64,000 bases of DNA from Ophiura sarsii (GCA_035610835.1 CM069457.1:22252658-22316657); one strand, 5' to 3'. Positions 21,975 through 33,453 are shown, numbered from the stretch's first letter. Notes: a model not told the origin generated them from the letters alone. Program-made: numbers and translations.

Positions 21975-22573
21975 CTGTAACAAAAAGAAGACAAAAAACT
22001 AAAGGTAAGTCCCTGAATATGGTGAAGAGATCAAAATAAAATATATTGCAATCGTCACGATCCGGAGCAGGCACTACTATGTTTTAGTCCTGTGCTAGCA
22101 TATTTAAGGGTATAATATACATATATGAAGTTTCAATAAGAAAAAATACACCAAATTCTGGGTACCTTATACACATTTTCAAAGGGGGTGGGGGGTGGGG
22201 GTGCGTAAGACGATTTCTATCTAAAGGGGAAGATGGATAGAAACAAAATCTTTCCAATATACATAAATGCCAATATGGGAAAAATATTACACATACATTG
22301 CCCACAAAATGACACGATGACCTCACGATGAACACATTGCATTACTTCAAAGACAAATTCACATCACTGACACCCTTATCATACACAATATCTACTTACA
22401 ATTTATCCCATTCTAAAAGACAACAGTATATAAGAGCAATTTCTATACCAATATTGTTTTAAACAAATACATAAATATCCTAAATCACTGGCAACATTCT
22501 TGTTTTCAATATTGAAAATTAACACTGTTTATTAAAGTAGGGCAACTGCAACACATTGCACGGTAAGTAACAC
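21975..22573. other. SSBP intron, nothing recognised
   Basis: Intron between the 34.3-kb and 21.9-kb SSBP exons. A G-rich tract (gggggtggggggtggggg) lies near 22183-22201. Confidence 0.5.
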
Positions 22574-22809
22574 CTATAGTTTGATCAGTTCCAAATTAGC
22601 AAGAAATGTTTGTTTTTTATCTCCCCGCGTGCAAAAGTAATCCAACTGACACGCAAGATTATGGTCACACGCACACAGTTTTGGTCGCAACCCACGGTTC
22701 ACATATATGATGCACAGTATGCTTGTTGCCTTTATGCGTACCGACATCCTTCTGTATTTATTCGCTGCTGTAAGGAGGCTTCGCCAATTTGGAGCTGATC
22801 ACACTATAG
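22574..22809. mobile_element. Family A MITE
   Basis: Complete: CTATAGTTTGATCAGTTCC to GGAGCTGATCACACTATAG, with the full core. Confidence 0.88.
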
Positions 22810-22899
22810 TTTCTGTGACCCTGTCACTTAAAATTAGAGCTTGCTAACTGGTCCTGCAAAACACAGAATTATCCACTTTAACCTTCATCATTTACAACA

Positions 22900-23440
22900 T
22901 CACTGACAACAAATTGATCATAGGTCAATAAATGCGTATGTGTTATTTTGATGCAAATTGGAAAAATCAATCAATGCACACACGGCCACGCACTGAGGTT
23001 GATATTATGGCACAACCCCGTAGGGGGAGTGCTATTGTGAGCATATCAACATTTGCTCAAGTGCATTGATTTGTCTCATTTTTCGAGAAATAATACATAC
23101 ACGTGTGTGTATTGACCTAATTCATACACAACAATACAAATCCAAATGTACAATTTTGTGCATACTTTAATAACTTACATAACAAATAACAACATGTTAA
23201 CAAGTTTTATATCACCCGCAGTAAAAATTGGCGTGCCCGCGAAGTGCAATTAGACACTTTCAATGCACTCCACATATTTTAGTTCTCTGCTTTCTTATTG
23301 GTCAGTAACTACTAAGAGTGTATGAATATACAATAATAACACATAATATATAAGTTTTAGTTGGTATTCAACTTCCTTTTCATGCCTATCTGTACCACTA
23401 GGGAGTCAGATGACCTATTGCTACTAATTACTGAATTAGA
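22900..23440. repeat. Dispersed repeat L
   Basis: GCAATTAGACACTTTCAATG CACT...CTACTAAGAGTGTATGAATA is shared with 30300-30470, and GTTGGTATTCAACTTCC... with 19258-19340. Ends were not defined. Confidence 0.5.
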
Positions 23441-23685
23441 GATATCAGTAGAAAAAACAAAACAAAGGCATTATAAGATGGTGTGGTATCCACCCAAAAG
23501 TGTATGTACTGTTTGATAGGCTAATTATAGTTTAATCAGTACCAAACTGAAGCAAATATGAACTATTATAATGGTCTATAGACATGAGCCTAGCAGAACC
23601 TATGAATCGTTCCAAATTGGTGAGAAATATGTGTTTTTATCGCTCCACGCAAGCCGTTTTGGCATGCACAAGCGTCACACATAAT

Positions 23686-24692
23686 ATAATAATAATAATA
23701 ATCAGTATTTATATAGCGCAAGCGTGTGCAACCTGCGGCCCGCCGGCCTCTAATCTGCGGCCCGCGAAGCAATCCCAACATTTCCATTGATGCGGCCCGT
23801 TTTAACCGGAACTCCCAAGGTTACACTAATGGCGAATTGATTTAGCGGTGTCCTCCCTTATAATTAGTAGGGTGACGCAGTGGCGTGGTCAGAGGGGGCG
23901 AGGGGCCAATTTCCCCCAATATTGACTGTCGTGTCGGTTGAGATTGGCACTGTCGGTTAATTTGACAAGAGGAATCATGGAATTATGATGATCAAAAGTG
24001 CACAGACCTAATTGTTTCGCGCGCTAGGCGCGCATGTGTACCCCAAATGGATTATATTTTGGTAGAAATTTGTTTAAAGCAGAAATGTACCTCAATATCA
24101 TAGCAAAAATAAGTGTAAAGTCGAAAATTTTCGTGCTCTATGCGCGCATTTCTTTCATCAAAACAAACTTGTGATTGCGTGTTAAAATCCCTGGTTAAAA
24201 TGGCGAAGAGAAGCGGGTATCCGGATATGTTTTGGAATGTTTGACATTCACTGCGGCCCGTGAATGGATCTCAAAGTCACAATGAGGCCCGCGTGGTAGA
24301 AAAGGTTGCACATGCTTGATATAGCGCCTTTTCCAAATGGCTCAAAGCGCTGTAATTTTGCTGCTGGTGAATCATCAGAATCAGGTCGCATCAACTAGGG
24401 TGCTGCCAATTTATAGCGCAAACCTATCCGCACTTAGATTGTAACATCCACCATTTTTCAATGCAGGTCCCCAAATACCATTGGGTCAAGAAAGTTTTTG
24501 ATAACCGAAACAACTGATCACCGATTTTGAAAGCAGGAGGAAACCGGAGAACCCGGAGAAAACCTGCGAGAGCGTGCATGGATCGTGATAAACCAAATGC
24601 ACATAAAGCCCGGTCGTGCACAGAATTGAACCCGGATTTCAATGGTGCAAGGCGAGGGAACAACCGCTGCGCCAACACGATCCCCCGGTTCA
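23686..24692 (-). mobile_element. tRNA-derived SINE, split by a hAT MITE
   Basis: Minus strand, 5' to 3'. A tRNA-like head (GTTGGCGCAGCGGTTG as box A region, CGGGTTCAATTC as B box) is followed by a body containing TTTTCTCCGGGTTCTCCGG TTTCCTCC, a block I have seen in repeats of many animals. The tail AGCGCTTTGAGCCATTTGGA...GCGCTATATAAATACTG resembles LINE tails and ends in (ATT)n. The order head, body, LINE-like tail, simple repeat defines a SINE. I do not name the family. Confidence 0.75.
23719..24318. mobile_element. hAT MITE, exact 8-bp target duplication
   Basis: The left end CAAGCGTGTGCAACCTGCGG and right end CGCGTGGTAGAAAAGGTTGC ACATGCTTG are inverted. ATATAGCG at 23711-23718 is repeated at 24319-24326. 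The GTGTGCAACCTGCGGCCCGC start is typical of hAT MITEs. Its 600 bp has no long frame. Confidence 0.9.
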
Positions 24693-24909
24693 CAGCGCGC
24701 CATGCAAGTATTATGCAGGCCTATGTTCTTCTGAATTCATTCGCTGCTGTGAGCAGGTTAAATAATTTGGAACTGACTGAACTATTATAGAAGTAAATTA
24801 TTACCTCTATTATACGAAATACAACCTCTAGTAGGAACTGGTCCATTTTACCAGAGGTACAAACATATCATTAGTGCATATTTAGGACACGAATATGCAA
24901 ACCAATACC

Positions 24910-25155
24910 GAGCATGTGCATTTGTACACAGCAACAACAGTAATACCACCTGATTGGTCCAATTTAAAATGCTGCGTCATGGGAGGCAAATCATGCGCCC
25001 TATCACGTCAAGCGCTGCACTGTGGTGTGAATAAGCTCGTGTATATTCAGCAGTTATCAGCGCACACTTTGGAACTGTATATTTTCCAGTTTTCACATTT
25101 GAGCACCCTCGTAGGAGCCGTGTAAAATAGGGAAAACATGAAGGATCGAGTCTAG
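24910..25155. repeat. Family T repeat, single-unit copy
   Basis: TTTGTACACAGCAACAACAG...CACCTGATTGGTCCAATT through ATCAGCGCACACTTTGGAAC to CATTTGAGCACC. The same unit appears expanded at 58945-59440. Confidence 0.75.
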
Positions 25156-25251
25156 TAGAATGCTACGATCATTGGAATACACTTCCATGCTCTAATGTCA
25201 CATGCAAACCTCAAGTACAATGGAGTGCAGTAGGTTCATCAATCAAATTCA

Positions 25252-25416
25252 CTATACTTCAATCAGTTCCAAATTGTTTTCAGAAGAGCACGGGCATGTA
25301 AAACACACGCATGGTGCATTGCGAATCGTATACTTGTGTATGCTATGATTACTATTGCGCATGGAGAGATAAAAAACCAGCATATTTCTTGCCAATTTGG
25401 AACTGATTAAACTATA
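25252..25416. mobile_element. Family A MITE (short copy)
   Basis: CTATACTTCAATCAGTTCC to GGAACTGATTAAACTATA; the centre is shortened. Confidence 0.8.
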
Positions 25417-25505
25417 TATTGAACACAGACTCATCCAATAAATCATAGACCATATCCCTATCCCCAGGGTGTTTATGACCTTCCCCCTTTACTCCTAAAT
25501 ATTAA

Positions 25506-25717
25506 CTATAGTTTAATCAGTTCCAAATTGGCAAGAAATATAGTTTTATCTCTCCATGCGCAAAAGTAATCCGACTGTACGCACACGATTTTGGCCACAC
25601 TCACGCACCATGCCTATGATGCAGAGTGCGTTTGTCGCCATCATGCGCACGCGGGTCCTTCTGTATTCATTGGATGCTGTCAGAACGCTTCACCAATTTG
25701 GAGCTGATCAAACTATA
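25506..25717. mobile_element. Family A MITE
   Basis: CTATAGTTTAATCAGTTCC to GGAGCTGATCAAACTATA; complete core. It lies only 90 bp from another A copy. Confidence 0.88.
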
Positions 25718-25811
25718 ATATTCTAATTTAAGAAACCATCAAACTTTTAAGAACTTTCAAAGAGTGTTCAGACATGCCATTTTAGCAAACTAGAATACGC
25801 TTTGTCACCAT

Positions 25812-25912
25812 CGGAGTAATTCTGTTATACCCTTCACAGAGGTATTCATAGTGCATGATTTTTAAGAACGATGCATACTACCGATGTTGGTGTGTAGGGT
25901 ATAACAGAATTA
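25812..25912. repeat. Short foldback
   Basis: GTAATTCTGTTATACCC (25816 region) pairs with GGGTATAACAGAATTA (25897 region), with ACCATCGG/CCGATGTTGG also partly complementary. Confidence 0.6.
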
Positions 25913-25942
25913 TGCCTCACCATCTCCCTAATTTAATTTACA

Positions 25943-27110
25943 ACCAATGGTTTTGAAGAAAACAGTGGCTTCAAATCAAATTGAATTTTCTTCAACATAA
26001 TATAACACAGTCGCCTTACTTGTTGAGCGATTTCCCAATATGCCCCCCCCCCACTACTATTCCAGAGAACTAGAGGACATTTTGACACCACCTCCCCCTT
26101 ATTACAACAATCAGAGGCTCAATTTCAAATTATTATTTTCTTCACCATAATAACAAAGCCTCCTTACTTGCTACCGTGATTTCCCACAGTGCCACACTCC
26201 CCCACTACTTGGTTTTTGTAAACGGAATAAAGCTGTGTTAAACATACATTGCGCTTTATTCCGTAAATAGCATAAAGCTAGTATGATATCCAGTTTATTC
26301 TATTTTGCAAATATCATTTCTACGGTGTCAACACTTTTAACATTCCTAACTTCGGTCCAGGACCATATATTCGGGCCAGAATCTCATACTAGCACACTAC
26401 TTAGTCCAGATAACTATAATACACTTTGACACTACCTCCCTAATTCCAACTAATGGTTTTAAAGGAAATAGTGGCTTCACAAATCAAATCAAATTTTCTT
26501 CAACATAATATAACACAGTCGCCTTACTTGTTGCTGTAATTTCTCACATGCCACTGGCACACTACATGTACTTATAGTCCAGAGAACTAGAGTACATTTT
26601 GACGACACCTCCCTAATTACGACCAATAGTTTTAAAACAATCAGAGGCTCAATTTAAAATTGAATTTTCTTCACCATAATAACAAAGCCTCCTTACTTGC
26701 TACTGTGATTTCCCACAGTGCCATTTGCCCCCACTTCTTGGTTTTGTGAGATTTTGGACCGATATTATGGTCCTGGACCATAAACGGAATAAAGCTATGT
26801 TAAATATACATTGCGGTTTATAGTATGATATCCAGTTTATGCTTTTTTGCAAATATCATATCTACTGTGTCAAAAGTTTTAAAATTCTTAACTTCGGTCC
26901 AGGACCATATAATCGGGCCATAATCTCATACTAGCACACTACTTAGTCTAGATAACTATAATACACTTTGACACCACCACCCTTATTCCAACCAATGGTT
27001 TTAAAGAAAACAGTGGCTTCATTTCCAATCAAATTTGTTTCAATATAATAACAAGTTACTTGTTGCTGTGATTTCCCACAGTACCGCTGGCTCGCCCCCT
27101 CACTACTTAA
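25943..27110. repeat. Satellite-like tandem duplication, about 510-540 bp unit
   Basis: ACCAATGGTTTTGAAGAAAA CAGTGGCTTC recurs at about 25943, 26449 and 26991. Each unit contains two related halves (TAACACAGTCGCCTTACTTG and TAACAAAGCCTCCTTACTTG, each before a TTTCCCACAGTGCC block) and a palindromic stretch with CGGTCCAGGACCATA. The third unit is partial. Confidence 0.85.
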
Positions 27111-27237
27111 CCCCTTCCCATGGGAATGTCTGTCTCAGAGCTTAGTTCTCCCCTCCCCAGTGTAATCAGGGTTTCCGTGTCACTATTTGTACATTTCCTG
27201 TTTATATCGCTTTATTAAACAATACTTCCCTTTGCAG

Positions 27238-27309
27238 CTATTGGCTTGACAGCAAAAACAACAGATCTGACAATCGTTGCACTAAAATCACAAGAAAGTT
27301 CTACAAGCG
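27238..27309 (+). other. Candidate plus-strand exon, unknown product
   Basis: The 72-bp segment has a good acceptor (tacttccctttgcag) and donor (AGCG/gtaaga). Two of three frames are open. One is phase 1 in and out and reads AIGLTAKTTDLTIVALK and on. The other reads YWLDSKNNRSDNRCTKITR and on. In the phase-1 reading the phase matches the end of the trypsin-like exon 1.1 kb downstream, so it could belong to a multi-domain protease with repeated exons. That is speculation. I recognise no family. It could equally be a chance AG...GT pair. Confidence 0.25.
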
Positions 27310-28385
27310 GTAAGAAAATTATAAATAATTACAACATTTCGTTCTTGTATACAAAATGTCCTTAAAATATATCTAATCTTTTACATTTTCAAAGTTGTCA
27401 ACATTTTCAACACAAATATAAATGAATAAATAAAAAATAAATAGACAGATAAATAAACAAATGAATAACTTAATAACTCATATTTGCAAATTATAGATGG
27501 ATTTGTCTGTAGAGCTGATTGTTTTTCTCTGTTATCTTCGGGACTACAACATTCTATTCACATCCATAGCACCTTTGAGAGGGTTTTTTACACTCCTTAT
27601 GAATTGCTACCTAATGCTTTTCATACACATTTTATTTATTTTATTTTATCTTAAACTGATTCAGTTTATTCAGGCATGATATTTGTCATGTGAATAAATC
27701 TAAAATTTCCTGAATTATTAACTTTTTTACTAACTGTTGTGCTTAATTGCTTAAAATTAGGCTAAATAAATGCAAATTTAAGAAACAATATCAACAGTGG
27801 ATAGTGAGAAATATCTACTTTCCAATTTTTATCTACAAAATATCATGCCTGGTTTAATATTACACCGTGTGCAAGGGAATTGCAGGGGTGGCAATTGTGT
27901 ACCACATCACACATTTTCAAAAACAGAAAATCTTCGAAATGTGACGCGATCAAGCGGAATGGGTCGTATGTCTGGAATATTGATTTTGAGTTATAGGTAA
28001 AAAGATGTGACAAATTCTTATGTTTTACTTTGTTTATCTCAGTTGGACCGCTTGTAACTTAAAAACTAGAAGTTTGATTTTAGTGGGGTTTGGACCATAC
28101 TGTAGCATTTTTCACCTGCTTTTGAATGATGGACAAATATCACAATTCAAAAACTGCCAACATGCGACTCATTTCGCTTGATCACATCACAAATGTTAAT
28201 ATCAAGAAAGCTGTTTTTGAATATAATGATGCAACAATGGGCCTCAATTGTCAAAGCACAGTAGAGAAAACAATAGCACATTATAGCCAGTAATGGAATC
28301 CTTATAATAACCAGGGTATTAAACAATGCCATTAAAATAATTAACATAAAATCCAGATTTAATAATAATTACGTATCATCAACAG

Positions 28386-28576
28386 GGTCAATGATGTTAA
28401 CATGGCCTATTTACTCCGATAACCATGGCGATGTGCTGTTGCCATGGCGACGCTTCCTATGTAGACTGGCTGGCACAGAAAATCTCGACGACCAGGAATG
28501 TACTGCGGGCATTGTACTATCGGCATCCTACGCTGGACGGCCGCGCACTGCAAAGTTTTGTCCGATGAGCAAACAG
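28386..28576 (+). pseudogene. Trypsin-like (S1) serine protease exon, apparently frameshifted
   Basis: This plus-strand segment is bordered by atcatcaacag and CAAACAG/gtaaaa. One frame reads HGDVLLPWRRFLCRL, then DDQECTAGIVLSAS. A second frame, which takes over by a one-base shift near 28530-28545, reads LRWTAAHCKVLSDEQ. TAAHC is the signature around the catalytic histidine of chymotrypsin-fold proteases, and the upstream part fits the usual pattern of a PW, a hydrophobic strand and a Cys before it. In the TAAHC frame there is a stop at 28462-28464, so no single frame covers both parts. It is either a decayed exon or carries a sequencing or assembly indel. No matching Asp or Ser exon was recognised downstream. 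It lies antisense inside an SSBP intron, about 45 bp before a family F palindromic element. Confidence 0.5.
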
Positions 28577-28626
28577 GTAAAACCGTCTGTGTTCAGTTGA
28601 TTGACGGAATTGAGATATTGCAGTTG

Positions 28627-28881
28627 ACCTTTTATGGCAAAAGGATGTATCTTATATGTACTTTCCTAATGATATACTTCCTTTTAACATGGATTGTGTT
28701 AACTTGGTTCAATCATCCTCACTTAGGAAAAGGTTGCAACTTGTAAAGACAATAAAAGTAATATACTGCCTTTTACCACTACATGATTTATGGAGAAAAA
28801 AAACTAACTTTGATCATGTTAAAAGGAAGTATACTGTTAAAAAACTACATATAAGATACATTCTTTTGCCATAAAAGGGCT
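28627..28881. mobile_element. Family F palindromic MITE
   Basis: Arms of about 65 bp: CCTTTTATGGCAAAAGGATG TATCTTATATGTA and TACATATAAGATACATTCTT TTGCCATAAAAGGGC, continuing through CTTCCTTTTAACATG / CATGTTAAAAGGAAG. Confidence 0.85.
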
Positions 28882-29120
28882 GCCTAGTGGGTCAATACTG
28901 TTAGATTGGATAATATGTAACTGTAATTCTACATGTATTGGGTTAAAATATACATCAAGAAATGGTGTAGTTTAGGTCCCATGCATGCATCAAGTCTTTG
29001 ATAGATATAAAGAACATCATTGAATTTGTCATTGGACATATTTATGTACAGTGTAATTGATGCATAACAGGGAACCAGAGTATACTTTATTTGTAAAGAT
29101 TTTGACCGTTTATATATCAA

Positions 29121-29404
29121 GGGTTTAGTGCAACAAAATCCTATCTGCAATGGCTACCATTTGTTAAATTGTGTTTTCACAAGGGCATATCTTTAAGCAC
29201 CCTGATATATAACATGTGGCAGCTATTGTAGCTATTGCCTTTTCACGTAACTGAGATGTATGTAACGTAACAACTATCCTATCTGCTATAGCTGCCCTGT
29301 GTTACTTATAGTATATATCATAATATCAGTGGGTCTGCTAATGGCTACCACATATGAGGACATCTGGCAGCTATTGCAGAGGGACCCTTGTTGCACTAAA
29401 CCCT
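29121..29404. mobile_element. Family G palindromic MITE
   Basis: GGGTTTAGTGCAACAAAATC ...CTGCAATGGCT at the left, GGCAGCTATTGCAGAGGG...GTTGCACTAAACCC at the right. Confidence 0.8.
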
Positions 29405-29473
29405 CGATATAGCCTGTGTTAAAAGGATGCAAGACCCTATCTCCAATAGCTTAAGTGTTATACATACGATAGT

Positions 29474-29692
29474 CAATAGTTTAATCAGTTCAAAATTGGC
29501 GAGAATTTTTTTTTTTTAAATCTCTTTACGCGCAAAATTAATCTAAGCGTACTCGTGAGATTATGGCCACACGCACGCGTCACGCATATGATGCATAGTG
29601 CGCGCGTTGCCTTCATGCGCGTCTGCGTTCTTCTGTATTAATTCGTTGGCTGCTGTAAGGAGGCTTCACCAATTTGGAACTGATCAAACTAT
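29474..29692. mobile_element. Family A MITE
   Basis: CAATAGTTTAATCAGTTC to GGAACTGATCAAACTAT, complete core with acgcgcaaaattaatctaag. Confidence 0.85.
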
Positions 29693-29718
29693 GTGTATAT
29701 AGTAATCAATATAAATTG

Positions 29719-29935
29719 GATACTGTAAAACAACTTAATTTCGCTAGCAATTTAATTTCGCTAATTTAGTTAGGAGATCCAACTCGCCAAATAAAATTAC
29801 CGCCAATTACATTATTTCAAATGGTTATATGTAGGAAGATGATACATATGAGTGAAATTAAATTGCTGCAAAAGGTTGATTAAAAGCTAATTCCCTAAAT
29901 TAAGTTGCTGTGAAATAAGTTGTTTTACAGTATAA
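29719..29935. mobile_element. MITE V, TACTGTAAAACAAC termini
   Basis: TACTGTAAAACAACTTAATT TCGC and GAAATAAGTTGTTTTACAGTA are inverted. TA at both ends suggests Tc1/mariner-type insertion. Related TGTAAA / TTTTACAGTA ends are at 31033 and 31199. Confidence 0.75.
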
Positions 29936-30299
29936 CTTGGGAGCAGCTATTGCATTAACACCTAGTGATGTAAAAGGGTGTATCTATAATAGCTGCCATG
30001 TGTTATATTACTTATGCTCTATGGTGCACCTTTATTCAATCTTTTCCATGACAGCCATTGTAGATAGGACCTTGTGGCTCAAAAACCCTGTGAAAGAATG
30101 CATTGATAACTAGATTTGTGACCAGTCACATTTAAAGGGAGCTTATGTCAGCTAAAATGCAGTTGCGGAACATTTGTTTTCTTAATTTCCACATCATTGG
30201 TGTTTTATGTTGTGAAGATATGAAAAGATATTTAACCAAAATTGGGGATTTTGTGCATACTTTTACTCTTTTTAATTATTGTCAATAAGTTTGGTGTCA

Positions 30300-30470
30300 C
30301 TCACAGTAAAAATTGGCCATCCAGTGCTGCGTGAACAACGAATCAACACAAAAAATGCATGGCACAATTAGACACTTTCAATGCACTAGCGTATTTTAGT
30401 TTCCTGCTTTCTGATAAGGTTTAAAAACTACTAAGAGTGTATGAATACCATATTACATGTCGTTTATATA
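30300..30470. repeat. Dispersed repeat L, second copy
   Basis: GCACAATTAGACACTTTCAA TGCACT...CTACTAAGAGTGTATGAATA as at 23245-23330. Confidence 0.6.
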
Positions 30471-31011
30471 GAAAAATCTTGAAAGAACAAGTCATTCTGA
30501 CTGATCTCTCCTATATAATATTCTACGGTCTTCTGATCAAGAGCCGTGTTTACTGTATGTATACCTATATGTAGTCTAGTTTTCATAAGTGACATAATCA
30601 AGCGTACGTAATGAGTCGCATGTCTGCAGTTTCAATTTTGATATTTATCCATAATCTCAAAGCAGGTGGACAGTGCTAGTGGTCCAAACCCCACTAAAAT
30701 TGAATTTCTACATAAGAATATGCACTTTTTACCTGTAAATCGAAATCAATATTCCTGACATCCGACTCATTCCGCTTGATCACGTCATATATAATGTTAT
30801 TCTAAGAAGAACATTATACAATGCACTTTCCAAGTAAACATAACATATAAGCTTAGAAATGTGTGCATGAAATCCTTGTATAATGCATTTTAAACTCAGT
30901 TTCCATGAATTGATTCCAATCAATCAGTCAGTCCACACAGTTATGATTGAATGACGGTTTATCATGAACAGAGAGTTCAATTGGAAATATTTTATGGCAA
31001 TTTTAATACCG

Positions 31012-31205
31012 ATACCACAAATTGTAAACGTGGACATTTTCGCGCTACAAGCAGCTACCGGGAAAATAGAAACATGCAAACATATTTATTTTGTGTATAA
31101 GTATATGTAATGAACTTTCAAATCACAAATTTAAAAACAAGCTAAATGGCTTAAAGTCGGCAAAGCACAAAATATTAATAGCGCGAAAATTACCAATTTT
31201 ACAGT
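31012..31205. mobile_element. Degenerate palindromic MITE
   Basis: CACAAATTGTAAACGTGG...CATTTTCGCGCTA and TAGCGCGAAAATTACCAATT TTACAGTA form inverted ends. Confidence 0.5.
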
Positions 31206-31339
31206 ACTTCTGATGAAATGATTCCACATACAGTGTAGTGGGCAAATTCTTGATGCTTTGGGAACTGTAACTATACTGTAAAAGTGGTAACTTTTGCGTG
31301 TTTAATTTTTCGCGCTTTGCAGATTTTCAACTGTTTTGG

Positions 31340-31571
31340 TGAAGGCCTCCTTACAGCAGAGAATTAATACATAAGGGTGTGGGAGCGCATAAAGGCAACA
31401 AATGCACCTTGCATCACATGCGAGACGTGTGTGTGAGGCCAAATTGTGTGCGTATGGCCAAATCCCACATGTATGATTACATTTTGTATATTGATTGCAC
31501 ATTTGATTACTTTTGTGTGCGGAGAGATAAAAACCTTATATTTCTCGCGAATTTTGGAACTGATTAAACAA
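31340..31571. mobile_element. Family A MITE, left end lost
   Basis: From GGCCTCCTTACAGCAGAGAA to TTTTGGAACTGATTAAACAA. The left TIR is replaced by unrelated sequence. Confidence 0.75.
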
Positions 31572-31640
31572 TGAAAAGCAGAATTTCATGCTACTTAGCA
31601 TTGATCAATTGGTAATCATCCCTTGGTGTGAAGACTTTTT

Positions 31641-31897
31641 TTGCTGTTCTGTCAAAACCTTGTACATTTTTTTGACCCTTCAGCATGAATAAAGTAAAAC
31701 TACCCAACAGTTAGCACAGGAAGTATTGCTGTATACATGTTCAGGGGCAAGAGCACTTATAAAACTTTGATGGATGTGTTTTTGGCCCTTGAACATGTTT
31801 ACAGCATACTGCCTAAAGGATATTCATAGGAAGTATTACTGTATACATGCTGAAGGGCCGGAAGGAGATACAAGGTTTTGACAGAAAAGCGATGATA
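31641..31897. mobile_element. Family H foldback
   Basis: GCTGTTCTGTCAAAACCTTG TA...CCCTTCAGCATG and CATGCTGAAGGGCC...ACAAGGTTTTGACAGAAAAGC. Confidence 0.75.
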
Positions 31898-31982
31898 TGT
31901 AAAAGATTATTAATCACAGAAATAGATACCAATAAGCATGCATGTGAATTTATAAAACCAGTACTTCAAACCATTAAGATAA

Positions 31983-32241
31983 GGCCAAAAAAAATAATGT
32001 TGTGTTGCCCTCACCGACCGAACTTAAAATCTCGAAAATTAGGGTCACATATTTTTTTTAAAGATTTAAATGTTACCCAAATTGTCAAAATATTACTATA
32101 TTCTGCTTGAAATGAATAAATTGACATTCACCAAATTAGTCTCGACATGAGCCACAACAGCCATGGTTCGTGTCAGTAATATTTGTTAGCAACAAAATAA
32201 ATTGACTGAAACTTGAAGGTAAGACAACAACATATTTGGCC
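31983..32241. mobile_element. GGCC-ended MITE, TAA duplication
   Basis: GGCCAAAAAAAATAATGTTG TGTTGCCC at the left, CAACAACATATTTGGCC at the right, TAA outside both ends (31980-31982, 32242-32244). Arms have diverged. Confidence 0.7.
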
Positions 32242-33219
32242 TAATTGTAAAAACTTTTCCACCAACCATCAAAGATGATATTTTCCCCCTCAACACAACA
32301 TATTTGAATTTCAACAATAACATTACGTTTATCATGCAAACAACATCAATACAAATATTCTACACCCCTATCCCAAACATACTGTAAATATATGTCATGC
32401 TCTCACCCAAAACAATTTCATCATCAAATCTGATACAATAACGCTATAGTTACAACAAATAAGATCAAGCAAACTGAAGTCACAAACATTGATTTTTGGA
32501 TATAACCTAAGGATAACATTTCTTTTGTTTTATATTATTCCTTATATCTTTGTAATTCATTGTCGAATTCAAAATGGAGTTTAATGCAAATTGTTGCATT
32601 GCAAATGACCCTGATAGTTTGTTATCATCATAGCACATCATGCATGCCAACAATAGTGTACAATTTAAAATAATACTAAAACAAAGGGAAACTAATCACA
32701 GAATTACAATTCTATACATAAAGGAATACAATCATCTAAGATCCACTAGCATCTGAAGAGTTTCTTTGCCGAACATGATATCCCCAAATTCATTTTTTTT
32801 TTTTTAATAGGCCACAAAAAACACACTCTGTTCTATGGGCAAATCGACCTCTAAGGTCAGGTTTTTTCTGGGTTCTTTTTTAAGATTCGGGAGTTCGGGG
32901 GGAAATCACCCCCCCCCCCCCAAACAAAAATAAGTCAGTCGGGCCTGTGGAACAGGGTTTTTTCTCTGGCCAAATGCTTACTTTTAAGCATTTCAAATGT
33001 TCAGTGTATACTCTACCATTGATTGCAAGTAGTATATAACATTCATTATTGTTCATATCCGAGTATGTTATTTGCCAATATCTCAAATGTAATAAAAATG
33101 AAGTGGGTATAGATAATTTTGCAACGAAACTCTTTATCTGCACTGTATTAACCTGTACAGTGAGATCAAAATGTATTCCAGCATATTCTCTCCGACGCCA
33201 TCAAAGAGAAATCATAATA
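32242..33219. other. SSBP intron; one family W-like segment
   Basis: At 32811-32975 GGCCACAAAAAACACACTCT GTTCTATGGGC and CCTGTGGAACAGGGTTTTTT CTCTGGCC are inverted, a W-type element. The rest has nothing recognised. Confidence 0.45.
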
Positions 33220-33453
33220 CTATAGTTTGATCAGTTCCAAATTGGCAAAGCCTCATAACAGCAGCTAATGAATACAGAAGGACGCGGGCGCACATACGGG
33301 CAACAGACGCACTATGCATATATGCGTGACACATGCGTGTGGTCAAAATTGTGTGCATTTGGCCATAAACGTGCGTGTACGCTTGGATTACTTTTGCGCG
33401 TTGAGAGATAAAAACCGAATATTTCTCACCCATTTGGAACTGATTAAACTATA
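33220..33453. mobile_element. Family A MITE
   Basis: CTATAGTTTGATCAGTTCC to GGAACTGATTAAACTATA, complete, inverted core. Confidence 0.88.

Larger units (their letters stand above)
23598..24786. mobile_element. Family A MITE interrupted by a SINE and a hAT element
   Basis: The left part (GAATCGTTCCAAATTGGTG, tttttatcgctccacgc) lies at 23598-23685 and the right part (TTCTGAATTCATTCGCTGCT ... GGAACTGACTGAACTAT) at 24720-24786. All between is inserted sequence. Confidence 0.75.
29412..30090. mobile_element. Second family G copy, interrupted by two other MITEs
   Basis: G-type sequence (GCAAGACCCTATCTCCAATA GCT) breaks off before 29474 and resumes after 29935 (GCAGCTATTGCATTAACACC ... TGTAGATAGGACCTTG). 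Elements A (29474-29692) and V (29719-29935) lie between. Confidence 0.6.

Noticed and set aside
21817..22002. Plus-strand collagen-like exon GPPLGPPGYRGDMKGC... with ag/gtaagt borders
   Set aside because: The complementary strand encodes the conserved SSBP motif SPRYPGGPR with proper splice sites, so the plus-strand frame is a shadow.
24527..24790. Plus-strand basic-protein-like frame (GGNRRTRRKPARACMD...)
   Set aside because: It is the complement of the SINE body and tRNA-like head.
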